From: Liolophura sinensis | Taxonomy: Eukaryota; Mollusca; Polyplacophora; Chitonida; Chitonidae | Direction: 5' to 3' | Assembly (NCBI RefSeq): GCF_032854445.1 | Contig: NC_088300.1 | Location: 66,562,984-66,626,983 of the forward strand | DNA length: 64,000 bases | In this document: one piece after another, positions 25,901 to 37,900 of the stretch | Position numbering within the stretch: the first letter of the stretch is position 1 | Layout of the letters: the number at the start of each line of letters is the position of its first letter | Made by a program: the position numbers and the translations under genes | The notes under the pieces: model-generated | The model's input: only the letters and a program-made list of their open reading frames with translations | What the model was told of the DNA's origin: nothing | The model's database searches: none

Positions 25901-28900
25901 TGTGAAGAAACAGGTTGCACACGTGTTCCTCAGCAGGTATGTACATGCATATGTTTGCTTACCAAGAAGAGTGCTTCATGTAAAACAGTATATTGCCATA
26001 TACATTGCACACAATAATTTTTGAACAGGCTTCACAAAGAACAGGAATGATTAAAAATTCGTATTGATGATGATCACCAAAGAACAGCTTGATTGAGATC
26101 AAAGGTAACAGGCTCAGGTGAAAAAAAAGAGTTCCCTGGTCTTACGTACTTAAGACATGCGCATCTCATAAAGCTACATGTATATAGATCATGTTTTTAT
26201 TCATTTCCAGGTTTTTTGCTACCACTTTACATTTGGTTGGTGAGAACTGGGTCGTGCTTGACAAACTAGTGTAGAAAAAATGTCAAATTTAACTAAATTG
26301 ACCTTATTCTTTCTTAATTTGATTGCTGTCAGTTTTACAGTAAAATGGGTTTTATTGAATCATTTAGCCGGTGTTCAAGTACTCTGACGTCATCACACGT
26401 TTTTTCCCACTCTATCAATCGCACAGCTATTAATCTTGGAATAGTTCATATTTTACTTAAGATAAAATATAAGTGCTTTATTCCATTTCAGTGCGCCTAA
26501 AAACATGTATAAACGTATTCTTGTAGATTTCGTTGTCCGTCTGGCGATAATTATTTCAATTTTGAGCTGTCTGTTCCTTTAACAATTTTTGTTCTCTCCA
26601 TCCAGCTACAGAAAGCTTCCCAGCTCCAAAATACAGAGAGTCTTATGGCATATGACCCCACTCAAGACCCCATATTTCCCCCAGAACTACAGGTAAGCGT
26701 GCTAAATAACGGTACTTGTTCTGAAACATTTCGAACTGGACATTACAGAAAACCTGTGGCGTTGCGATGAAGAAAATAAACGTTTTGGTGGGAAGATGAT
26801 TTTCCATGTAAATTCATATATATTTATAAAATATACAGACACTAAATAAGGTGTACTTTCGCGGACGTACATATTTTATGAGTAGGTACATCCAATCACA
26901 CGTTTCAATACGTCTTTCGGGTGGTAGACCCAGGGACAATCCTTGGTCGGGTTACACCCAAGACCTTAAAAGAGGAAGTTGTATAGCTTTCTTGTTTGGT
27001 GTTCAGCATTAAGGGAATACTGCAACGACTGGTTGATCGTTTCAGTTTAATGGCTTGGGTGGGGCAGCACTAGATAAAAGAGATCCATCCTCCAACAAGG
27101 AGGCATATTACACGTACATGCACTCTAAGAACTCCTTCGTCGTCATACGACTGAAAAAATGTAAAGTACGACGTTAAGCCCTAAGCACTCATTCACTCGT
27201 TACGTCTTTCTTTGTGTTTCTTATCCTTCACGTTTTCAAGCGTCCAGTTACTGCACACATTCACTTAATAACTTTTCCACTTTTGTTTTTTACATCACAA
27301 ACTTAATTGTCTTACTTACTATATCCCTTCTAAAATCCAAAAGAATAGATCTACAGGTAAGTTTCACGTGATGCACAAGTGTATATTGTATGACACACAT
27401 AATAAGTTCTTCATTGTAGAACTAAACGTTAATAATGCTTATCTATACGTGTGATATAGATGGAGGATCCGACAGAAAGCAAGAATATCGTATTCAAAGG
27501 ACCTCGTGTAACCTGGTGTAGACCAGCAAGTTTATCTGCTTTGTTAAAATTGAAAACTCAACATCCGGAAGAAAATTAGTGGTGGGAAATACCGAAACAG
27601 GCAAGTATATGTCCCTGTCTTTGAAGATGTGTGTCTGGCAGAGCAGTTTCTGGAGAATTGATCCTAAATAGTCGTTCATTTACGAAGGGCGTTCAGTGAG
27701 CAAGGGCTACCATATGCGATCTTCTACGAATATCAGCTGTATCACTGGCCAGAAGTTGCTGGCGTTTTGTCTTATCTTATTCTTACATGGTATCGCGTAT
27801 ACGAATGGAAACCGAATAAGGCCACCGTTGACACGATGATACGAAGCGATGGCTCTAAAGCACGAAGCGATGGTACGATGCTAGCATCGTGTCATCGCTT
27901 CCTGCCATCGTACAATCACTTCGCTCTATCGCTTGGTGCCATCGTGCCCTTCCTTTAATGATGCCACGGCTTCGTGGATATGGAATAACATGTGATCTTG
28001 TACTTCTTCTTGCTAGCAGCATGCCATCGCTTCGTGCCATCGTGCCACCGCTTCGTGTCATCGTTCCACCGCTTCGTGGATATGGAATAACATGCGATCT
28101 TGTACTTCTTCTTCTAGCAGCATGCAATCGCTTCGTGCCCTCGTGCCACCGCTTCGTGTCATCGTGCCACTGCTTCGTGGATATGGAATAACATGCGATC
28201 TTGTACTTCTTCTTCTAGCAGCATGCAATCGCTTCGGGCCTTCGTGCCACCGCTTCGTGCCATCGTGCCATCGCTTTGTGCCATCGCCGGGCGATGGAAC
28301 GATGGTACGATGATAGTTCGGCTTCCATAAGTGTCTCGTACCTGAATACTTATCGTTGAGCGAATGAAAAGTGTGAAAAAAGTAGACATGACCCTGAACT
28401 CAAAATCGATCTGGTCATATTTCCTAGAACATACCATTAGGTGAAAACAGAACAAGTCAATTGTCTGCTCGTGCCATCGATGTAAACGATTGTTATTTGC
28501 CATGTCTCCCATAGTTTATGAGTCGCGCCTTTCCTAAAACATTGTTCTTCTTCACAGGGATTGAGATGCGCATCAAGAACATGTTATATCCAGTGCTGAT
28601 TTCCGTGAACCATCTTCCAGAGCTGAGAAAAATTTCTTGTCTACAAGATGGTGTTCAAATAGGAGCCGCGGTCACCCTGTCTGACCTACTCAAGGTTCTA
28701 GAGACACAGGTGGATAAATTACCAGGTATATTGAGTGCAAAACTTGTTGATTCGCAAAAAAAAGCTTAGCATAATGCAAAAGAATAGACAGATACATAAA
28801 AAGATGCAAAAAACAACAAAAAACATGATTTTTTTAGGTATATGCTTTTGCACTATGATATTGAGTGTATAGGTGGACAAATTACAATGTGTACATGTGT

Positions 28901-31900
28901 AGGTAAAGATCGTACATTGAGAAGTTATTGAGTAGATGTATGCGAGTATGTAGGTAAAGTAGTTACCAGGCACTAAGTATATGTATAGAGAGATAGATAA
29001 AGTACCAGACATTAAAATATAGATTCACAAAGTACGAGGCTATACATGACTGCAGTGAGGTAAACCATCATGTACTGAGTAAGAGAGGAGCCCGAGACTG
29101 AATTAACTTATAGAGAGAAAAGAAAGATAAAATACTGTAGGATACTCATAAATTTTTCGGTATATACCTTGCTTTGCTGTGAAGAATAACTTCATTGCAA
29201 TTACAAAGAATTAGTTACCTTAAAAGAAAACACCTCAAATGGTTTAGCCTTAGATGTTTCTGACAAGGAGAGGAACAGACCTAAACGAACACGGCCATGT
29301 GTTCTTATCTGCTTGGTAGTTCCATAAATTAGTTTTATCTGCACGTGATTCTTACGAGGCTATGGAATAGGCCGACACCAGAAACATATCCATATAATAA
29401 TTCAGTAGCTTTGTGAATCTCTGTAGAAGTATCGGTACCATATTCACCGTTAGTTTGCTTTTACCAGGGTACATATAAATCTAGGAAAATGTGAATGATT
29501 TTGATATTGATTTATTTATTTTATTTGATTGGTGTTTTACGCTGTACTCAAGAATATTTCACTTATACGACGGCGGCCAGCATTATGGTGGGAGGAAACC
29601 GGGCAGAGCCCGGGGGAAACCCACGACCATCCGTAGGTTGCTGGAAGACCTTCCCACTTACGGCCGGAGAGGATTTTGATATTGTGATTTTCCCCTATGT
29701 ATAAGATTTCTTTACTTCATTCATTTTTGTAGAATACAAAACCAGGATATTTTTGGCTATTGCGGAAATGTTACGGTGGTTTGCCGGCAAACAGATTCGT
29801 AATGTGGCGGTAGGTATAGTTTTATGGCATTTTACTGGCGGTATATGTCGTAGAAGTGCTAAGGATTGTATCACTACATTATGCATGGGCTAAATTCTTA
29901 GTCCATAAATTGGAAAATTAAGCCACATGCAGTAATTTTGTAATAATTATGACAACCGTGTTAAGAATGTTAGCCTCCGTTTAATATTAGCTTTCGAAAA
30001 AAGTTAAAAGTGAAAATTATTCAGTGTAAATTATATAAATATATTAAATAACAGGTTTGTTCATTTTGCACAGTGCGTTGGAGGAAATATAATGACTGCA
30101 AGCCCGATTTCCGACCTCAATCCACTGTTCTGTGCTGCCGGAGTTAAACTGACAGCAGTATCCGCAGGTATAACGCATACTGGTTTGTGGATCAATTTCA
30201 ACTACTAATAATATTTAAGAAGATAAATGTATATATCAGCTGCTCGTTGCTTGCCCATAAATCGTGCTTTTGTGTGGATTTACAAATGCTGACTTATTTC
30301 AAGCTTTGAAAATGATTTTTAAAGATCTTAATGCCAGTTTTAAAATGTTAAAAATGATTTTTATAATTTTAATACGACACGTTAAACTTTTAAACTGAGA
30401 AAATTTAAAGCTAAAATTTTCATTTTTTACAAATTATTCTAACATTAGAAGAAGATTTATTTTAAAAAATAATTTGTAAAGCTTTGATAATTAAAGAATT
30501 ATAGACTATTACTTCTTCTTTTGTATTTCCTCTGCTTTCTCTGTTACCATTTCAGATCGAGGCAAACGGGACGTGAAAATGGATGACAGTTTCTTTACGG
30601 GCTATCGGAGGACATCTGTGAAAGAAGACGAAATTCTCATGTCTGTTTTCATACCCCACACACAGAAGGTAAATTTCTGTAAAGTTGTTCGTTAGTAGAC
30701 GATTAATACTGAAATTTAGAAACGCATATTTAATGTCAGTTTAGATTGTAATGCACAATATCAAGTGATGTTTGTTTGTTTGTTTTTTTTTAATTAAGCA
30801 CGAATATTTCCAAGGTTTCAAGCAGTCTCACCGACGTGATGACGACATCGCCATTGTCAACAGCGGGTTCAGGGCCCGCTTTCAAGCTAATACTGACGTC
30901 GTTGATGACGTCACACTAGCATTTGGCGGGATGGGACCGACAACAGTCATAGCCCAAAAAACAGCGAATAACATGATTGGAAGGTGAATTGTCTTTCTCT
31001 CATAATTAACCCTCTATTTTATGCATATTTGGCGTCAATGATCGGGAATTTTAGGAAATCACTTTGCGTCAATGATTGGGAATTTTAGGAAATCACTTCT
31101 TTGATGAACCTACTGGAAACCGGGGCTAGTTTGGCTCTAACAATTCTTCAGTTTCCTACAATTACGCATGCTAAAACCAACAGACCAGAAAAAAAACATT
31201 TATCAAAATTAGTTGACCTTGTCTTCCAGGCGCTGGGAGGATTCTCTATTGACTGACGTGGTCAGCTTCCTGACACAAGAGCTCGAGCTGGCCAGCGACG
31301 CCCCAGGGGGTATGGTCAATTACCGCCGGACTCTGGCCATCAGTTTCTTCTACAAGTTCTATCTGAAACTGAGGATTTCGCTTGATAACAACGTGAGTTG
31401 ATGGTAAATGAATGCACAGTCGTTTAGAATCGAACGTTTAGAATTCCTTTTATCGCACATAAGGATAACTCTGGAAACAATTCTCGTAAATCAATAGTTT
31501 AAATGTGTTTTTTTTTTCTTCTTTCTTAAAAGATCAAATAAATTCATAACTGGGTTATTAATTGTAAATGTTACCTTCGGTTGCCAAGGACATCAAGGCG
31601 ATTTCAATTTTCTATAAACAGGGAACAGGAATAAACGGAAATCGCGTTCAACAAAAGGTAAAATCTGCCACGTTGCCTTTCCCTGAACCAACCTTGCTGA
31701 GTACCCAAGTGTTTGAGCAAGTCAGCACCGACCAGAACCCCATGGACCCCGTGGGGAGACCCCTCATACATCAGTCTGCATACAAACAGGCCACTGGAGA
31801 AGCGATTTATATCGATGACATGCCTAGAACTGAAGGTAAAAATTCACCTGTATGAATAATGATCTAAGTGAACCGTTACAACCACCAGCTCCGACCTCGC

Positions 31901-34900
31901 GCACATCAGCAATCACTGACCCACGGTGACTCACTTGATTAGACCTGGGATATAATATGTGGTATATCAGATTAATCATACATAGTTGGTATTATTCTGC
32001 TTTGCTTAGTATCAGGTGGAAAGGCTTTACAAATGTTAATACCAATTCCACCAAAGTCAATACAAAACGTGTTTTATGTAATAATTATTGAATCGTATTC
32101 TACACAGGTGAGTTACAGATGTGTCTGGTGGTGAGCCTAAGGGCTAACGCCCGTCTAGTTAGTGTGGACACTTCAACTGCTGTGAAACTCCCGGGGGTCG
32201 TGGACTACATAGATCACAGAGACGCACCAAGCGAGAATGTCTTTGGATTTGAAGGGTTTCTTGAGATTTTTGCCACAGAACAGGTATGATACTTCATCGC
32301 AAAGGGCAACTTATGAATGATTGACTAATCAGCTGAAAGAATAGATAAATAAATAAATAAATGTTTTAGTTTCCGAGGCTTTCTGATTGTTCGTTTCTCA
32401 GCTCTTGTAATGATGATTAGCATGTAGATGCTCAAGTGACGTCAGTTTACGAACAAAGGCCTATGAGTATATACTACATATATATGTTACCATCTTATGA
32501 AGATTAGCTTTGAACCATCTGTTATTTCAGGTCTATTATGAAGGACAGATTGTGGGCGCTATTCTGGCGGACACTCAGGAACACGCCCTAGTAGCCAGCA
32601 AAGCCGTGAAGATACAATACGAGGAACAAACCGCTATTGTTAGCATACAGGTAGAAGAGAGAAAAGATTTGGTCAGATACCTCATTGAAGCCCACAGTAT
32701 ATAAATGTAGCAAAATCTATAAAAAAAAATAACTGAAACGTTCATATATTATATCCCAACAGGCAGAACAAAACCTACCAAGACATTAATTATACAAGTT
32801 TACAACACGATTTTGCAGTTTACTATAAACAACACAGTAAGTTAAATGCAATATTCATAAGCCATGGTGGGCAATTTTAGGGAACTTATATGTCTTCAGT
32901 CACTATACAGCATTTTTTGCCTCTATCCGTATCGTTTCTTGTCTTTTAGATGATGGTTTGAAAGACATATTCAGTATGGTAGTCCCGTACCCTATATTAC
33001 ATCTCCAGCATAATGTCTAATGCTTTTCACATTATTTTAGTCACACAACGATGGTACCTCAATATAGCTGGTAGCCTGTATGCAAAAATACATATAGTGA
33101 TGCTGCACTAGTAAAACACCATGTGGAAAACACAGAAGGCCTCACCCATTTACAGTATAAACTGACAACGGGCGAACATAGGCTTGTCTGATATATAAGT
33201 GTTGTTAATTTTGGCACGCGGTTAAATTCGAATAAGAACAGGTGCTTGTTTCAGGCCCATCTGCCATATATAAGGTAACCGGTTTGTCATAAAAGATAGT
33301 TTAAAACATGGAAGTGAAATTTGGGGGGCTTCGTGGCCGAGTGGTTAGACAGTGGAGCATCCCATAAATACGGTCATGTTGTTCAAATCCTGCTTACACT
33401 CGCTTCCTCCCCCGTAGTACATGAGACAGTCAGTCAGTAACCTGCGGATGGTCGTGGATGTCCCCTGGGCTCTGCCCTATTTCCTCCTAGCATAATGTTG
33501 GCCGCCGTCGCATAAGTGAAATATTCTTGAGTACGGGGTAAATCACCAACCAATTAATATGGATCAGGGCACAACTTGATACCCATGCTTATTATACAAA
33601 AATGATAATTGTCTGTCACTAATTCGTTCTTCCTTGCACGTGTGTCCCATCCAGGACGCCATCCGACATCAGTCCTTCTTCCCGGTGGAGGACAGTGTTG
33701 GTCAGGGAGACCCGGAAACGGCGTTCTCCCAGTGTGACCACGTCATGGAGGGAGAAGTCCAGGGAGGAGGACAGGAACACTTCTATATGGAGACCCAGTC
33801 TTGTCTGGTGGTGCCTAAAGAGGGCAATGAGATGGAAGTGTTCGTGTCCAGTCAGAATCCCTCACAAGTACAGGTAAGAGCAACATGTCCTTCATCTAGT
33901 GAACCAATGAATACCTGATGGCACTGGTTTAACTGGTTACGTGGATCTGCTGTAGCGACCTAGAGTCATACTCTGAAATCTCCCTTTATCCATTTAATCG
34001 TAGGTTTGTTTTTTGTGTGTTTTTTGTTAATCAGAAAAGGCATTGTCTATTAAAACTTTTTAAATAGGTTGAATGTTTGGGAAAGTTGTCTTAGAACTAG
34101 AGGCTTTAAGGATCCTTTGTTCCGTTATTCCACGAGGGTGAAAAAATGGTAAATTGCAGTTATGTTAATGTTAATTTTGATAATTTTAAATGATTTATCT
34201 CAATGTCATGCACTGTTTCCAGAAAAATGTGGCCGATGCCCTTGGAGTTCAGAGGAGCAAGATTGTGTGCAAAACAAAACGATTAGGCAAGTACAGACAG
34301 TCAGCCGTATCCACTGACAAACTTGCGCTGTGTTAGAGCTCGACTGATTTAGATGTCGACTGTTCTATGTTAAGTGAAAATAACATAATAATACAGGACA
34401 GTCTTTAAGTGTCTGTTTGCACAACTAAAACAACAATGTTATATACGCTGCATGACTTATTAACATTTTGAAGACACATATACTGTGGTTTAATCAGCGT
34501 ACATGGAATACTTGACTCTCAGTGAAGAGAACGTGTAAGTAGTGAGGTAAATTGGTGTCGATATACATGCAATAGCGTGGGAGGGGTGGATTGACTAGCA
34601 ATAATATAATTGAATGTGAACCGAAAGTCAGGGCACGTTACTTTTGTTGGCTTGACGTTTTGTTGTATGAATTATAGTGATTTGGTTGCTCAGGTGGTGG
34701 TTTTGGTGGGAAGGAATACCATCTGTACGTTCTGTCGTATGAAGTATCGTGATTTGGTTGTTCAGGTGGTGGTTTGGTGGGAAGGAATACCATCTGTACA
34801 TTCTGTTGTAAAGTATCGTGATTTGGTTGTTCAGGTGGTGGTTTTGGTGGGAAGGAATACCATCCTGAGCTGGGCCTCATCCCAGCAGCCATTGCAGCAC

Positions 34901-37900
34901 ACAAGTGAGTTATTACATGCTTCCGTTCGCTTTCCACATTAGGCTGAAGGGCATGAAGTTAACGATGTTATGTATGGTTATGTTTGCCAAAGAAAGAATG
35001 ACATTTTCATTTGCTGTTGGGAATAAAACGGATACATAGACACTCTAGTTACAGATATGCCTCTGTGAAATTTGTTCGTGCATAAGATAATGTTAAAATG
35101 GCCGTAAGCCATTACCATTAATTCATTCATTCATTCATTTGAAGGGTACAAAATTTAAGGCGAAATTCTTCGGATGTCTTTTTTTTAAAGACAAGTCTGT
35201 ATGGGCCAAGTGAATAATGCAGCTCATGAATCCATGTACTGTAACAAAAATGTCATCTGGCTAAGTATATTTTGTATGGTGTGTATTTGTTGCAGACATG
35301 GCGTGCCTGTCCGGTGCTGTTTGGGGCGCCAAGAGGACATGATGATTACGGGAGGAAGACATCCATACTACGCCAAGTACAAGGTCCATAGAGGGTGTAT
35401 TGACTTAAAATGCTGGAGTTTTCCGTAGTTGCTCCTCCACTTAACCGCGTTATTTCTTCATCGGTCTGCTGATTAGTTCGTTTCGACGGTATATTTTGGT
35501 TTTTAATAAATATACCAGATCAAGGTTGTGTTTTTAATTACAAACAGAAAAAACAGTGTGTCGATGTCTTACCCATAGTTTAGTGAATTTTTATCAAGAT
35601 CTGCCTCTTAAAGAACGTCCCCATTATAATGTCAACACCAATGCACCTTTGAATTTATGGCAAGCACTGTATAACACTTATTTCGTCTATAAAAAAAGAT
35701 GTGTGGTTTCTTTATTATTACAGGTCGGCTTTAGAAATGATGGTCGGGTGATGGCTTTGTGGATTGACTTTTATCTAAATGGCGGGAATGTCTTAGAATC
35801 TTCTGCGAGCGTAAGTCCATCAAAAACATGTTGTAGTTATTCTTGACACTTATTTGAAGTGTGTACGTGGCAATGTCTGTCAGCAACCTGCGGATGGTCG
35901 TAAATTATTTGAAGTGCTTCCGTAGAGCAGACCTTATCAAAATACTTTCCTTGGGAAAGTTTTCGTGTTCAAATGCAAGTTGCAAAAGTTCGATATCAAG
36001 TTGAAATCATAGCCCTTCTTGATTAGATCTTATAAAAACATCAATCCTGGGATACCCTTTTTGTGGTCTTTGGGGACAAGAGGCATTGTCAAATCCGATT
36101 CTTAGGCTTGTATAAAGGGGTTAGGAATCTGTGACAAGAATTATCATTTTTTCATTTCACAGGTGTTACTAAGGGCGCTGCACTCGATAGAATGTTGTTA
36201 TAATTTTCCAAACTTCGTTGCAAACGGCCGGGTGTGTAGGACGAATTTACCTTCCAACACGGCTTTCCGAGGGTTTGGCTCCCCGCAGGCCATGCTTGTC
36301 ACAGAATCCATTCTAACAGATATGGCGGTTACGTTAGGTATTACTCAAAATCAGGTAAATCTGAAAGCTCAGTTTCAGTTTTACTCAGTTTCAAATTGGT
36401 GTCTGTAGGATTACCTGAGTTCTTCAGTGTCGGGGACAACCGCCAGTGTTTTACGAAATAAAATGTAAAAGACTACAGCATAGAGAAGAAAATTAGAGCA
36501 TGTTTGGCAAGTTTTTGCTCACGAAGTCCCATCGTAAGAATGTGAATGTTGCCTATTTTATGTTACACATTGGGAAACGCAATTACCCAGTCCACTTGTG
36601 ATGGATAGCTTGAGCCCTCCTGTCGAGAATTATATTTAAATTCACCACGTTTCCACTGAGAGTTAAGTTCGTTTTCAACAACGGCTGTACTCGTAGGCAT
36701 TTCCCGAACAGCTTACTGTAATCACACTTTCAAGTAAATTTGCTACACGGAGACATGGAGAAATAGCTTTGCGGTGATTTATATGAAGTAAAACATATAT
36801 AGTCACGAGTGCTTACACTGTCCATGGCTATACTATGAATGGTGGTTAAGTCTCAAGTGCTTTCCGTTTGAACTAAAACAGACTATGGCGTTTCAGACTC
36901 TGCTCATGCTATGTCATATATGTAGGTAAGGGAAATAAACATGTACAAGCTGACGGAGAGGTCTTACTGTAACATGCCCATGGACGAGTGTTCCTTCCGG
37001 CAATGCTGGGATCTCGTTCTCCATAAGGTCAACTTCGAGAAAAAGCGAGATTCTGTGAGAGCATATAACAGGTAAGCGAAATAATTACGTGCACTTTGTG
37101 CTTATGCTTTCATAAAATTTCTTCTTGGGTCACGTGACTTCATATTTGTAATAAGAAATATTGTTTATCGTTAAATTTACATGTTCAGCGCTGTTAAAAT
37201 ATGTAAAAGAATGTAACTATCAGATAGCATCTATAGTGTAATTATGGCTGTAATCAGAATAATGATTTGGACACCTTTCATGTAGTTGCGAAAATAGCTA
37301 ACTTGACTAATGTAAACACAAGGTTGTTTTTGTGTAGTATAATGTGATTGCTTATCAAAATGTTTTTTAAAACATGTTTTGGAAAATAGTGCGTATCATA
37401 TGTCATTTACCATTGATTTTGTTGATATTTCCCTTCGTTTCATGGGTTTCATTTGTAGGGCAAATCGGTGGAAGAAAAGAGGGATATCCATCATACCTGT
37501 GAAATGGCCAATCGGCATCTTTGATAAACCTGCACTAAACCAGGTAAAGGTTGGATATGTTATAAGACATCATTTATTTTTAGAATTACATTTCTTACGG
37601 ATGTGTTCTGTTTCATCGCTCCCATCATGTTTGATTTGCATTAAACCGGCGTACGCTTTAATACGTTCTAAATTTGCAAAAGCATATACTTAACCACAAT
37701 GTTTACGCTTCTTAAATAAGAACAACGTGTTGAATGATTTGTTTGAGGATTTTTCCCTTATCTCGTTTAACATTGTTTAACACAGATAACATTGTAATTT
37801 CCCACAATATAAAAAAAAACACTTAGTAGTGCCTCTTTTTAACTAACAGACTTACACTAACAGGCCTAAAACTTTTCAACGAAATCAGTCAATGTTGCAG

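Larger units (their letters stand above)
26606..31392 (+). other. XDH: XDH exons 8-15: linker and FAD/NAD domain
   Basis: About residues 181-523. It includes [12 protein letters not shown] (exon 8), the FAD motif LVVGNTETG (exon 9, frame broken upstream of it), LRWFAGKQ (exon 11), the [13 protein letters not shown] motif (exon 12), FFTGYRRT (exon 13) and RRDDDIA (exon 14). The RRxDDIA and Trp-Phe elements around the flavin match dehydrogenase-type enzymes. Exon 9 ends at a GC donor (ACAG|GCAAGT at 27600). Confidence 0.88.

Noticed and set aside
33335-33400. Possible tRNA-Ser/Leu gene
   Set aside because: The head resembles a tRNA but no complete cloverleaf or acceptor stem forms, and the sequence continues into a SINE body and tail.
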